From an uncultured Pantoea sp. (GTDB lineage Bacteria > Pseudomonadota > Gammaproteobacteria > Enterobacterales > Enterobacteriaceae), in NCBI GenBank assembly GCA_913778495.1, contig CAJYVD010000016.1:1-64000 (forward strand): DNA of 64,000 nucleotides, given 5' to 3'. Under the pieces are notes generated by a model. That model did no database searches. It was not told the DNA's origin and saw nothing but the letters and a program-made list of their open reading frames with translations. Below are positions 1 through 8,936 of this stretch, one piece after another. The position numbers and the translations under genes were made by a program. Positions within the stretch are counted from its first letter, which is position 1. Every line of letters starts with the position of its first letter.

Positions 1-107
1 TAGCGCGGTGGTCCCACCTGACCCCATGCCGAACTCAGAAGTGAAACGCCGTAGCGCCGATGGTAGTGTGGGGCCTCCCCATGCGAGAGTAGGGAACTGC
101 CAGGCAT
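1..107 (+). rRNA. rrf: 5S ribosomal RNA, 5' end cut by window start
   Basis: The sequence matches enterobacterial 5S rRNA from about nucleotide 14 to the 3' end CAGGCAT. About 13 nucleotides at the 5' end lie outside the window. It contains the conserved GAACTCAGAAGTGAAACGCC segment and the GCGAGAGTAGGGAACTGCCA segment. It is the last gene of an rRNA operon transcribed rightward and is followed at once by an intrinsic terminator. Confidence 0.97.
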
Positions 108-115
108 CAAACAGG

Positions 116-146
116 AAAGCCCTGAACGCGAGTTCAGGGCTTTTTT
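116..146 (+). terminator. rRNA operon terminator
   Basis: A 12-bp stem (116-127 with 132-143, core GCCCTGAAC/GTTCAGGGC) with a GCGA tetraloop is followed by a T run. It lies 9 bases after the 5S gene and is the intrinsic terminator of the rRNA operon. Confidence 0.93.
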
Positions 147-206
147 ACGTCTGCAAAAAAGTGTTATGGGCATTTTGCAGACCGCTACCGTGCAGATATT
201 ATCTAA

Positions 207-244
207 TCACTTCACTTCACTTCACTTCACTTCACTTCACTTCA
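207..244. repeat. TTCAC pentanucleotide tandem repeat in the 5S-kgtP gap
   Basis: Six perfect TTCAC copies (211-240) are flanked by partial copies (TCAC at 207-210, TTCA at 241-244). It sits about 280 bp upstream of kgtP in a 415-bp gap (108-522) with no supported gene. Apart from the rRNA terminator and this microsatellite, I see no recognisable element in the gap. kgtP probably has its promoter in 300-500. Confidence 0.9.
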
Positions 245-522
245 TTTAACTCCATTTCTCCCGCGGTAATCTCGATAACTGCTGCACTCAATCTTTTCCT
301 CCACATAACGCTACCGCTATGCCTGCAGAAACCGCTTGTTTGCACTTGCCAGGATCTTGCCATGCGCGCTGGCTGACCGGCGTGAACAGTAAAAGGCTTC
401 ATGTGCAGAAATTCCTTGCCAGTCACATTTTGCAAACTCAATGCAAAGAGTGATAACGAAACTGGCTTACAGCTGCTTTACTGAACCCTCACGCGTCTAC
501 TTTATCGCAAGGAATCAGTGAA

Positions 523-1827
523 ATGGCATCTCCATTACCTCAAAAAGCTGCGTCAGTACATGCCGCGGCAAGCAACAAACAACGCATCTGGGCAATTGTA
601 GGAGCCTCTTCAGGCAACCTGGTGGAATGGTTCGATTTTTACGTCTACTCGTTTTTCTCACTCTATTTTGCGCATGTATTTTTTCCAAGCGGTGACACGA
701 CAACGCAACTGCTGCAAACGGCAGGAGTCTTTGCCGCCGGATTTTTGATGAGGCCGATTGGTGGCTGGCTGTTTGGTTATATCGCCGATCGCTACGGGCG
801 CAAACGCTCAATGTTGATATCAGTATGCATGATGTGTCTGGGATCGCTGGTGATCGCTTGCCTGCCTGGCTATGCAACAATCGGCATTGCCGCCCCCGTT
901 ATTCTGCTACTGGCGCGAATGTTCCAGGGATTGTCTGTTGGAGGGGAGTACGGTACCAGCGCCACCTATATGAGTGAAGTCGCGCTGGAAGGGCGCAAAG
1001 GTTTCTATGCCTCTTTCCAATATGTGACGCTTATTGGTGGACAGTTAATGGCCGTTCTCACCGTCGTGGTCTTGCAGCAGATACTCAGTGACGACGAACT
1101 GCGTAGTTGGGGATGGCGCATTCCCTTTTTTATCGGTGCAGCGCTGGCCGTGGTTGCGCTGTGGTTACGCCGTTCGTTGAATGAAACGTCCGATAAAAAG
1201 CACCGCGAGCATCGCGATGCCGGCAGCATCTTTGGATTGCTGCGTAATCATTCCCGCGCTTTTTTAATGGTGCTGGGATTCACCGCCGGCGGCTCGCTGA
1301 GTTTTTATACCTTTACTACGTACATGCAAAAATATCTCGTAAATACCGCAGGTATGGATGCCCGCACCGCCAGTGCTTTGATGACCGGCGCGCTGCTGGT
1401 ATTTATGGTCATCCAGCCTGTCATTGGCGCGCTCTCCGATAAAATAGGCCGACGTGCCTCGATGATGATCTTCGGTGCCGGTGCGGCGATATGTACCGTA
1501 CCGGTGCTGATGCTGCTGCAAAATGTGCAAAGTAGCGGCTTAGCCTTTGTATTGGTGATGCTTTCGCTGATCATCACCAGTTTCTATACGGCCATCAGCG
1601 GCATTTTGAAAGCTGAAATGTTCCCGCCTGAAGTCCGCGCACTCGGCGTAGGGTTGTCTTATGCAGTAGCCAACGCCATATTCGGTGGATCGGCGGAATA
1701 CGTTGCACTGTGGATGAAAAAAGAGGGCATGGAAAGCAGCTTCTTCTGGTACGTATCGGCGATGGGCGCGCTCGCGTTTTTGGTGTCGCTTATGCTACAC
1801 CGTAAAGGGAAGGGTATCGCTCTGTGA
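523..1827 (+). CDS. kgtP: Alpha-ketoglutarate permease KgtP (MFS proton symporter)
   Basis: A 434-residue inner-membrane transporter of the major facilitator superfamily, metabolite:H+ symporter type. The family member KgtP imports 2-oxoglutarate with protons. The start of TM1 reads [15 protein letters not shown], and the loop 2-3 motif [11 protein letters not shown] and the loop 8-9 motif [10 protein letters not shown] are the MFS signatures. Length and sequence match E. coli KgtP along the whole protein. The ATG at 523 follows a purine-rich GCAAGGAA. The stop codon directly abuts the stop of the convergent yfiM with no spacer, so any terminator must lie inside yfiM. The order rrf-kgtP-yfiM-pssA is the same as in E. 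coli. Confidence 0.94.
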   Translation: MASPLPQKAASVHAAASNKQRIWAIVGASSGNLVEWFDFYVYSFFSLYFAHVFFPSGDTTTQLLQTAGVFAAGFLMRPIGGWLFGYIADRYGRKRSMLISVCMMCLGSLVIACLPGYATIGIAAPVILLLARMFQGLSVGGEYGTSATYMSEVALEGRKGFYASFQYVTLIGGQLMAVLTVVVLQQILSDDELRSWGWRIPFFIGAALAVVALWLRRSLNETSDKKHREHRDAGSIFGLLRNHSRAFLMVLGFTAGGSLSFYTFTTYMQKYLVNTAGMDARTASALMTGALLVFMVIQPVIGALSDKIGRRASMMIFGAGAAICTVPVLMLLQNVQSSGLAFVLVMLSLIITSFYTAISGILKAEMFPPEVRALGVGLSYAVANAIFGGSAEYVALWMKKEGMESSFFWYVSAMGALAFLVSLMLHRKGKGIAL

Positions 1828-2148
1828 TCAGTGACTTAGGTTCCATAAGGCGACTCCGCTGGCGGCACCGGCCACGTCCCAGCTAAGGTCCTTCCAGCTC
1901 CAGCCGCTTCCTGCGGAGCGGCTGTCATACAACTCTTTTCCCACGCCAAAACTCAGTGAAAAAAGAAAACCAAAGCGGAGGTTCTGATCGCGCGTCTGAT
2001 GTTGATGCTGAGATATTTCGCTGCCCGTAGCGGCCAACAGTGCGGAAGAGAAATAGTGCTCGGCTTTGTCTCTGCCGGTCCAGCTATCCTGAGCCACATG
2101 CGCGCATCCGCTGCAGCATAAACACCAGCAGAGGATGAGCGCACGCAT
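1828..2148 (-). CDS. yfiM: YfiM-type lipoprotein (DUF2279)
   Basis: A 106-residue predicted lipoprotein. A short hydrophobic N-terminus ends in CCSGC-AHV, which fits a lipobox with Cys15 as the lipidated residue. The conserved middle and end (GKELYDSR, GSGWSWKDLSWDVAGA) match E. coli YfiM. Function is unknown in this family. It lies just downstream of pssA on the same strand (8-base gap), so it is probably co-transcribed with it, and it meets kgtP tail to tail. Confidence 0.85.
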   Translation of the reverse strand: MRALILCWCLCCSGCAHVAQDSWTGRDKAEHYFSSALLAATGSEISQHQHQTRDQNLRFGFLFSLSFGVGKELYDSRSAGSGWSWKDLSWDVAGAASGVALWNLSH

Positions 2149-2156
2149 GAATGATC

Positions 2157-3515
2157 TTAAAGCAGACGGCTGATCAGCCGATCGATGCGGATACGACGCA
2201 GCCGGCGGATAAGCTTACGGATTTTGGCAGGATAGTCGGAAATACTCTCCAACTCATGAAAATGTGTCACAACGGTGGTGTGCTCACGAATCAACGTCAG
2301 CTCTTTCTCACGCTGCTGCGCCAGTTCGTTGTGAGGATCGTGAATCAGCACCGCATTTTCGAGATCCAGTCGCCACGCGCGCGGGTTAAGGTTATTGCCG
2401 GTGATTAACATCCACTCCTCATCAACCCACATACCCTTAAGGTGATAGCTGTTTTCGCCATCCTTCCATAGGCGCACCGTAAGCTGGCCGTTATCAACGT
2501 AATACTGCAGGCGGCTCAAAAAACGGCGTAAGTTGATCTCATACAGGTAAGGCAATGCCCCGATGATTTTAAATGGCTGCTCGGGGGGGATATAAAAGTC
2601 GTTGGCGGTTTTGTCGCCCACGATAATTTCCACCTCTTTGCCTTGCCGCAACAGATGAATAAGATTGCGCACCAGGATGGCGGGTAAATTAAAGTAAGGC
2701 GTACACAGCACCAGCTTGCGTTCTGCACAGGGCATCAGGTGAAAGATGGTCTTGTTCAGTAGGCTGCGCTTACCCAAACCAACCAGCGGCGTTACCGCCA
2801 ATGCATCATTGTCCGCATTGCCAGTGAACTGGTAATGAAAACTCCGCAGCTCTTGGCGGAACTGACGCGTCTCATTCTTGATTTCCGGGCTGGAGGGACG
2901 CTCTGTTTTGTCGAGGCGATTCACCGCATCGGATTGCTTTAGGTTTTCGCTGATCCAGTCGTACATCGTGTCCGCAAGCTGCGGATTGCGAATCAGCTGA
3001 TAGCGGTCATAGCGGTACTTATCGTGTTGATGCAGATACACATCGTTCAGACTTGCACCGCTGTAGAGCAGCGTATCATCAATGATAAAACCTTTAAGAT
3101 GCAGTACGCCCAGAGCTTCACGCGTGTTAACGGGAATACCGTAAACGGGGATCGCGATATCAGGTTCGGCGGACGCCATTTCGCAATACCAGTCCGCATT
3201 TGTCACGCCACGCGCTGCGCCAATACGCCCACGCTGAGCGCGATGCCAGTCCACCAGGATGCTGATATCCAGCTCAGGACGTGCTCGCCGTGCGGCATAC
3301 AACGCCTGCATAATCGCACGACCGCCGTCATCGTTCTCAAGATAAAGCGCAGTGATGCAGATGCGCTTTTCTGCGGCAGCGATTTTCGTCAACAGGGTTT
3401 CACGAAACTCAGCGGGCGAATAAAGCGTGGTCACATCCAGCGCGGACTGTGCCAGTTTAGGTAGCTGTGCGAGGTGTTGTTGGTGTTTATTACGTTTAAG
3501 TTTAGACAACATCAC
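2157..3515 (-). CDS. pssA: CDP-diacylglycerol-serine O-phosphatidyltransferase
   Basis: Makes phosphatidylserine from CDP-diacylglycerol and L-serine, the committed step to phosphatidylethanolamine. It belongs to the phospholipase D-type PS synthases of Gram-negative bacteria. Two HKD motifs are visible: H139-L-K141-xxxx-D146 and H358-L-K360-xxxx-D365. The C-terminus is very basic (KIRKLIRRLRRIRIDR), which suits binding to acidic membranes and ribosomes. The protein is near-collinear with E. coli PssA (about 450 residues). The start is ATG-ATG: E. coli begins at the second Met, so 3512 is an equal choice. It lies downstream of patZ with a 125-base gap. Confidence 0.95.
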   Translation of the reverse strand: MMLSKLKRNKHQQHLAQLPKLAQSALDVTTLYSPAEFRETLLTKIAAAEKRICITALYLENDDGGRAIMQALYAARRARPELDISILVDWHRAQRGRIGAARGVTNADWYCEMASAEPDIAIPVYGIPVNTREALGVLHLKGFIIDDTLLYSGASLNDVYLHQHDKYRYDRYQLIRNPQLADTMYDWISENLKQSDAVNRLDKTERPSSPEIKNETRQFRQELRSFHYQFTGNADNDALAVTPLVGLGKRSLLNKTIFHLMPCAERKLVLCTPYFNLPAILVRNLIHLLRQGKEVEIIVGDKTANDFYIPPEQPFKIIGALPYLYEINLRRFLSRLQYYVDNGQLTVRLWKDGENSYHLKGMWVDEEWMLITGNNLNPRAWRLDLENAVLIHDPHNELAQQREKELTLIREHTTVVTHFHELESISDYPAKIRKLIRRLRRIRIDRLISRLL

Positions 3516-3640
3516 AGTGCACTTCTTCTCTGTTTATTATGTGGCCTTTAGCCATCAAATCATGGCCCTAACGTTAAATAATAACATCAACCAGCCGCAT
3601 AAGAAGGATTTTTACTGTTCTCTACAGGCCATCGCTGAAC

Positions 3641-6286
3641 TCAGGTTAAGGGCAAATGTAAACTGACAATGCCGTCGTCCAGTTGCACATCCACATGAAA
3701 GTGAAGCTTTCGTGCCAGGGTAATCATGCCGGTGTTATGCGGCATAGTGATGCCGTTGAGCTGTTGCAGGCCGTGATCGCGGGTGTAGCGAATCATTTTT
3801 TCCAGCAGACGGCGACCCATCCCTAACCCTTTCAGATCGGAACGCACCAGCACCGAAAACTCCGCGTCGGTGTTATCTGCATCGGAAATGGCGCGCGTGA
3901 CGCCAATGATCTCCTCGTAATCCTGCTGCTGGCGCACCGCGACGATGGCCATTTCGCGGTCATAATCAATTTGCGTCATGTTCGCCAGGTCCTCGTGAGT
4001 AAACTCGTTGATCTCACTAAAGTAACGATAGTAAAGATCCTCTTTAGTAACCTGAGCAATAAACGCGCGCAGCAGCGGTTCGTCTTCCGGCAAAATCGGG
4101 CGAAACAGACAGTGCTGACCATCTTTAAGCGTAACCTGCTCCTCAAGATGATGCGGATAAGGGCGAATAGCCAGCCGCGCCTCGCTGTCGCCAGAAAAAG
4201 GAGCCAGCTGCAGCGTGACGTCCAATAGGGTAAATTCATTCGCCGAGGCCAATAGCGGGTGGATATCCAGACGCTGAATTTCTGGACAATCGATCACGAG
4301 GTTGGAAACCTGCACCAATAACTGGCTCAATCCCGTGATGTCCAAGGGATGAAGCGCGCTGCGGCTACGGATTTTGCCGCTTTTCATGGCCTGAATCACC
4401 AAATAGCGCGCCAGCGTCATATTCAATGGCGGCAGCGCGGCCGCCGCCTGCTTATCAGGCTGCCACTCCACGCCGCCTTCACCCAGCATAATAATCGGAC
4501 CAAATAGCGGATCGATTTCAACCACCACGCGCAGCTCTTGCGCACCGGCACGGTTAGCCATGCTCTGCACCAGCAGGCCAGCAATATGGGCCTGTGGATG
4601 CGTGTCGCGCACGCGTTCCAGCATCGCGTCAGCCGCCTGGGCCACTTCCGCCGCGCTGCGTAAATAGAGCATCACGCCCTGCACCTCGGATTTATGTGCA
4701 ATGTCGGGCGAGCGCAGCTTCAGCGCCACCGGATAGCCGATGCGGTCAGCAATCGTGACGGCTTCACGGCTATCGCTGGCAATCCAGGTCGGCAGCGTGG
4801 CTAGCCCGTAAGCCTGCAGTACCGGCTGCACCTCGTGCGTATCCAGCGTGGTGACGCCTGCCTCTACGGCCTGTTGCAGGCGTTGATGCGCCTGTGCGCT
4901 ATTTTGCGCGATATGCGGCGGCAGCGAAGGCGTTTCACGCAGCTGCTTTTGGTTACGGCGATACTCAACCTGGTGCATAAACGCGGTCACGGTGCCTTCT
5001 GGCGTGCGCCAGGTGGGAATGCCCGCCTGGGTAAAGGCCCGACGCGCGGCTTGGGAGGAGTATTCGCCACACCAGTTGGTCAGCAGCGTAATGTGTTTGC
5101 CGCGCGGATGATCTTTAATGGCATTGATAATTCGTTCAGCGGTTTCGCTGGGTGGCGACACCGCGCTGGGCGCATGAATGATCATCAGCGCATCCAGCGC
5201 ATGGCTATCAAGCAGGATATTGATGCAGGCGACATAGCGCTCGGGCGTGGCGTCGTCTTTCAAATCAAGGGGATTACCGCGCCCGAGGCCTTCTGGCAGC
5301 TGCGACGCCAGCGCCTGCAGCGTGTGGTCATCCAGTATCGCCAGCTTACCGCTGCGCGCATAGAGTTCATCGAGCGCGAGCGCGGCGGGTGCCGCGCCGT
5401 TGCTGAGGATCATCAGCCGCTCGCCGCGCAGCGGGCGCATGTGGCTGAGCGACTCCACGGCAGAAAACAGCTCATGGGTATCCTGCACGCGCAGCAGGCC
5501 TGCGCGCTGGATCGCCGCGTCCCACGCGGCATCAAGGCCGCTGTGGCTGCCGAGCATCGCCTGCGCCTGATGACTGCGTCCGCTTTTGATAACCAAAATC
5601 GGTTTATTGCGCGAGGCGCTGCGCGACGCGGAAACAAAGCGCCGCGCATCGCTGAGGTGTTCAAGATAGAGGAGAATGGCGCTGGTTTTACCGTCGCGAG
5701 CGAGAAAATCCAGCAAATCGTCCACGTCAATATCCAGGCTGTCACCCAGCGCGATGAACCACGAAAAGCCGAGATTACGCTGCTGTGCCCAGTCGAGGAT
5801 GGTATTCGAGACGGCTGCAGATTGCGAAATAAACGCAATGCGCCCTTTGGCGATTGGCACAGGTGAAAAGCTGGCATTTAAGCCTTGCCACGGCGCCAGC
5901 AAGCCTAAGCTGTTGGGGCCAAGTAAACGAATGCCCCAGCGACTGGCGCAGGTTTTAAGCGCTGCCAGTTGGCTGGAGGGAGCCGACAGGATAATGCACG
6001 ATTTACACCCCTTTTCGCCGAGCTGTTCCAGCAGGGCGAGGTTGCGCTTGGCGTGCGTACAGATAATGGCGAGATCGGGGGCAAAAGGCAGGCTGGCAAT
6101 ATCGGGCCAGGCGAGCACGCCGCTGACGGCTTTATATTTCGGCGTAATCGGCAGCACCGGTCCACTGAATCCTCCCGCCAGCAGGTTGCGCATCATAAAA
6201 TAGCCGGCGCGCCCCTCTTTGATAGACGCCCCGATAACCGCAATCGATTTAGGCCGTAACAGCGCTTCCAGACCGCGTTGGCTCAT
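3641..6286 (-). CDS. patZ: Protein lysine acetyltransferase PatZ (Pat/YfiQ)
   Basis: An 881-residue acetyltransferase that uses acetyl-CoA to acetylate lysines of proteins such as acetyl-CoA synthetase. An NDP-forming acyl-CoA synthetase-like part (CoA-binding domain, LRPKSIAVIGAS near the N-terminus, then ATP-grasp-like segments) is followed by a C-terminal GNAT domain (about 730-881) with the acetyl-CoA loop RSDLKGLGMGRRLL. The open frame extends to 6358, but family members begin MSQRGLEALLRP. A CAGGAG Shine-Dalgarno lies 6 bases before the ATG at 6286 (an adjacent ATG is at 6289). Same order as E. coli: patZ between tapT and pssA. Confidence 0.93.
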   Translation of the reverse strand: MSQRGLEALLRPKSIAVIGASIKEGRAGYFMMRNLLAGGFSGPVLPITPKYKAVSGVLAWPDIASLPFAPDLAIICTHAKRNLALLEQLGEKGCKSCIILSAPSSQLAALKTCASRWGIRLLGPNSLGLLAPWQGLNASFSPVPIAKGRIAFISQSAAVSNTILDWAQQRNLGFSWFIALGDSLDIDVDDLLDFLARDGKTSAILLYLEHLSDARRFVSASRSASRNKPILVIKSGRSHQAQAMLGSHSGLDAAWDAAIQRAGLLRVQDTHELFSAVESLSHMRPLRGERLMILSNGAAPAALALDELYARSGKLAILDDHTLQALASQLPEGLGRGNPLDLKDDATPERYVACINILLDSHALDALMIIHAPSAVSPPSETAERIINAIKDHPRGKHITLLTNWCGEYSSQAARRAFTQAGIPTWRTPEGTVTAFMHQVEYRRNQKQLRETPSLPPHIAQNSAQAHQRLQQAVEAGVTTLDTHEVQPVLQAYGLATLPTWIASDSREAVTIADRIGYPVALKLRSPDIAHKSEVQGVMLYLRSAAEVAQAADAMLERVRDTHPQAHIAGLLVQSMANRAGAQELRVVVEIDPLFGPIIMLGEGGVEWQPDKQAAAALPPLNMTLARYLVIQAMKSGKIRSRSALHPLDITGLSQLLVQVSNLVIDCPEIQRLDIHPLLASANEFTLLDVTLQLAPFSGDSEARLAIRPYPHHLEEQVTLKDGQHCLFRPILPEDEPLLRAFIAQVTKEDLYYRYFSEINEFTHEDLANMTQIDYDREMAIVAVRQQQDYEEIIGVTRAISDADNTDAEFSVLVRSDLKGLGMGRRLLEKMIRYTRDHGLQQLNGITMPHNTGMITLARKLHFHVDVQLDDGIVSLHLPLT

Positions 6287-6372
6287 CATGCACTCCTGAA
6301 ATCCAGACTGACGTGAGTGTAAACGGTTTTGCGTGACTTGCCGATGCGTGGCCCGCAAGTTGCGATCCCGCT

Positions 6373-7077
6373 TCAGAAATCGTCAGGGCAGGGTGCGTCC
6401 TGGCGACAGGCCGGATGATGCGGTTTACCGGCCAGGTAAGCATGGCGGAAGCGCTCAAAGTGCTGCTGCAAGGCCGCGCCCGCCGCCGTGTCGCCCGCCT
6501 GTTCCAGCAGCGTGGCCGCAACTTCAGCAGTACAGTGCTGCCCCACGCCGTGTGCCTCGCGCAGGGTATAACGCGACGGCGTAGCAACTGTAAGAGACAT
6601 CACCGGGAACGCATCGAGCCACGGACTTTTACGAAACATCTTGCGCGCTTCGGTCCAGGTGCCATCCAGCATAATAAACAGCGGCGGTTTGCCCTGTTGC
6701 GGCGGCGCGGTCATGACTTCGCGCCCGCTATCGGCATACGAGGCGGGGAACACCACCAGCGGTTGCACATCCTGAGATTGCACGGCCGCCAGCATGGCGG
6801 CATCGGGTTCAGTGCGCGACCAGCCAAACGCCAGCGTATCCGGCAAAATATCCGCGATCAGGCGGCCGGTGTTGCTGGGTTTCATCGGTTCGGTATCGAA
6901 CATCACCAAACAGAAGCGACTGCGTGCGGTGGTGGGCTGCAGCAAGGCGCACAGGCAGTTTTTTTGCGGCAGCAGACAGCGCTGACAGCGCAAAACGCGG
7001 TTACCTCGCGCCAAAAAAGGACGGGTTGCACGCGCTAAGCGTTGCGCGCGAAGGCGCAGAACGGCATTTTCTAACAT
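6373..7077 (-). CDS. tapT: tRNA-uridine aminocarboxypropyltransferase TapT (DTW domain, YfiP)
   Basis: A 234-residue DTW-domain protein. The E. coli homologue TapT/YfiP makes acp3U at position 47 of tRNAs from S-adenosylmethionine. Visible are the Cys cluster CQRCLLPQKNCLC near residue 33, the DGTWTEARKMF segment that names the family, and SRYTLREAHGVGQHCTAEV, all as in E. coli YfiP. It sits upstream of patZ on the same strand with an 86-base gap, and downstream of trxC. Confidence 0.9.
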   Translation of the reverse strand: MLENAVLRLRAQRLARATRPFLARGNRVLRCQRCLLPQKNCLCALLQPTTARSRFCLVMFDTEPMKPSNTGRLIADILPDTLAFGWSRTEPDAAMLAAVQSQDVQPLVVFPASYADSGREVMTAPPQQGKPPLFIMLDGTWTEARKMFRKSPWLDAFPVMSLTVATPSRYTLREAHGVGQHCTAEVAATLLEQAGDTAAGAALQQHFERFRHAYLAGKPHHPACRQDAPCPDDF

Positions 7078-7154
7078 AGCTTCACAGGCAGGAAAAAACG
7101 CCAGTGTAATAGATGAAGAAAAGCAAGGCCAGCAGGGGGCTGGCCTGTGCGGGA

Positions 7155-7574
7155 TTACAATGATTCGTCAAGCCATTCATTGAACGGCGCCTTGGGCATG
7201 GCGCCGTTGAGCATATCGACCATTTCGCCGTTCTTGAACAGCATGATGGTAGGAATGCTACGAATGCGAAAGCGCGAGCTGAGCGCCGGTTCGGCTTCAG
7301 TATTCACCTTCACAAAGCGCACCTGACCACGGCGATCCTCCGCAACTTCTTTAAATACTGGCGCGAAGTTGACGCACGGGCCGCACCACGGCGCCCAGAA
7401 ATCCACAACCACCGGCAAATCGTCCTGCAAAAGCTTGTCGAGCGTTGCCGCTGTGGCATTGGCAATCTCGCCATCAAATAGCGCGTCGCCGCAGCGTCCG
7501 CACTTGGCACCTTCGTGCACACGTGCTTCAGGCACGCGGTTTGTTGCCTGACAGGAGGCACATACAGTATTCAT
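7155..7574 (-). CDS. trxC: Thioredoxin 2
   Basis: A cytoplasmic disulfide reductase of 139 residues. The N-terminal zinc-binding extension typical of TrxC carries two CxxC pairs (VCASCQ and CGRCGD). The thioredoxin fold follows with active site WCGPC and the cis-proline segment RSIPTIMLF. The open frame can start at a GTG (7580), but the ATG at 7574 gives the family N-terminus MNTVC and has GAGG five bases upstream. It is divergent from yfiF. E. coli trxC is OxyR-controlled, but I could not fit a convincing OxyR site in the 155-base gap. Confidence 0.95.
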   Translation of the reverse strand: MNTVCASCQATNRVPEARVHEGAKCGRCGDALFDGEIANATAATLDKLLQDDLPVVVDFWAPWCGPCVNFAPVFKEVAEDRRGQVRFVKVNTEAEPALSSRFRIRSIPTIMLFKNGEMVDMLNGAMPKAPFNEWLDESL

Positions 7575-7729
7575 CGTCACCTCAGACCGGACCTATAAAA
7601 TTGTGATTACGGGCCATTATGAAAAGGTTGGCTGCTATCCTCAATTTGGATTATCCAATAGGTTCAATAGTTGATAGCTTAGCGCCGATACATCATGTAA
7701 TCTTCGCGCTCTGAAAGCTGGAGGAACAG

Positions 7730-8899
7730 ATGAACGACGAATTGAAAGGCAAAAGCGGCAAGGTAAAAGTGATGTATGTACGTGACGAGGAGACGGGTCA
7801 AAAAGCCAATCCTCGCACCGGCAAAGGCGGCCGTCCTGCTGCGCGCCAGGAAGAGAGTCGTCGTTCTGGTGGTTCCCGCAGCGCACGCAATAATGAAGAA
7901 AGCGGTCGCGGTCGCCCCGCGCGTGATGACGCGGGCCGTTCGCGCGGTGCACGTACTCATGAAGAGAGCGGGCGTGGTCGCTCAGCGCGCGACGATGCCG
8001 GTCGCTCAAGTGGTGCACGCAATAATGAAGGGCGCGAGCGCCGTCAGGACGATCGTGAATTCAGCGATAGTCCATGGCGCACCGTTTCTCGCCCACCGGT
8101 CGTGAATGACGCGTCCGCCGAAGAAGGTGCCGTCGGTAAGCCGGTTATCGATCCTGAGCAGATCCGCCGCCAGCGTCAGGAAGAGACGCGCGTTTATGGC
8201 GAAAATGCCTGCCAGGCGCTGTTCCTGAGCCGTCCAGAAAGCATTGTTCGCGCCTGGTTTGTGCAGAGCGTGACGCCGCGTTTCCGCGAAACCCTGCGCT
8301 GGCTGGCCGCGAATCGCAAAGCCTATCACGTGGTTGACGATGCGGAACTGGCAAAAGCCTCGGGCACTGAACACCACGGTGGCGTCTGCTTCATTATCAA
8401 AAAGCGCATGGGCATGCCGGTTTCGGCGTGGCTGAAACAGGCGAAAGCCAAAGATTGCGTACTGGCGTTGGAAGACGTCAGCAATCCGCACAATCTCGGC
8501 GGCATTATGCGTAGCTGCGCGCACTTTGGCGTGCAAGGTCTGCTGGTGAACGATGCCTCTTTACTGGAATCTGGCGCGGCGGTGCGCACTGCCGAAGGCG
8601 GAGCCGAGCACGTGCAGGCCATCAGCGGTGAAAGCTTTGCTGACGGGCTCGAAGCCTTCCGCAAAGCGGGCTATACCATTGTGACCACGTCCAGCCATGC
8701 GGGTACGCCACTGGCGCAAGCCGAGCTGCCAGCCAAAATGGTGCTGGTGCTGGGACAAGAGCGCGAAGGGCTGTCTGACAGCGCGTTCCAGCAGGGCGAT
8801 ATCAGCCTGTCGATCGGCGGTACGGGCCACGTTGAGAGCCTAAATGTCTCGGTGGCAACCGGCATCCTGCTTGCCGAGTGGTGGCGACAGAACGCATAA
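7730..8899 (+). CDS. yfiF: SpoU/TrmH-family RNA 2'-O-methyltransferase-like protein YfiF
   Basis: A 389-residue protein. The C-terminal SPOUT methyltransferase domain (about 240-385) has the three SpoU motifs: [22 protein letters not shown] and [16 protein letters not shown] substrate-binding SpoU N-domain ([15 protein letters not shown]) precedes it. The E. coli homologue has no firmly assigned substrate. The first 110 residues are low-complexity Arg/Gly/Asp/Ser and contain a duplicated 22-residue unit. This makes the protein about 45 residues longer than my recollection of the E. coli protein. It is likely a disordered RNA-binding arm. The ATG at 7730 follows GGAGGAACAG. Confidence 0.88.
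   Translation: MNDELKGKSGKVKVMYVRDEETGQKANPRTGKGGRPAARQEESRRSGGSRSARNNEESGRGRPARDDAGRSRGARTHEESGRGRSARDDAGRSSGARNNEGRERRQDDREFSDSPWRTVSRPPVVNDASAEEGAVGKPVIDPEQIRRQRQEETRVYGENACQALFLSRPESIVRAWFVQSVTPRFRETLRWLAANRKAYHVVDDAELAKASGTEHHGGVCFIIKKRMGMPVSAWLKQAKAKDCVLALEDVSNPHNLGGIMRSCAHFGVQGLLVNDASLLESGAAVRTAEGGAEHVQAISGESFADGLEAFRKAGYTIVTTSSHAGTPLAQAELPAKMVLVLGQEREGLSDSAFQQGDISLSIGGTGHVESLNVSVATGILLAEWWRQNA
7895..8026 (+). repeat. 66-bp tandem repeat inside yfiF
   Basis: Two in-frame copies (7895-7960 and 7961-8026) encode [20 protein letters not shown] plus two residues. Related partial copies lie on both sides ([11 protein letters not shown] before, NNEGRERR after). Because the length is a multiple of three, copy-number changes keep the reading frame. 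Confidence 0.8.
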
Positions 8900-8926
8900 A
8901 AAAACGGGCCGAAAGGCCCGTTTTTT
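8899..8926. terminator. Bidirectional terminator between yfiF and emrB
   Basis: The stem ACGGGCC/GGCCCGT has a GAAA loop with A's before and T's after (8899-8926). It can stop yfiF rightward and emrB leftward, and it sits between the two convergent genes. Confidence 0.9.
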
Positions 8927-8936
8927 TTGCTCTGCG

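Noticed and set aside
4835..5866. 343-codon open frame opposite patZ
   Set aside because: It is entirely antisense to a strongly supported gene. Its translation is Arg/Gln-rich and shows no domain, as expected for a shadow frame in GC-rich coding DNA.
7581..7729. Possible OxyR site between trxC and yfiF
   Set aside because: Several ATAG and CTAT tetramers occur, but their spacing does not give the ATAG-N7-CTAT-N7-ATAG-N7-CTAT pattern.
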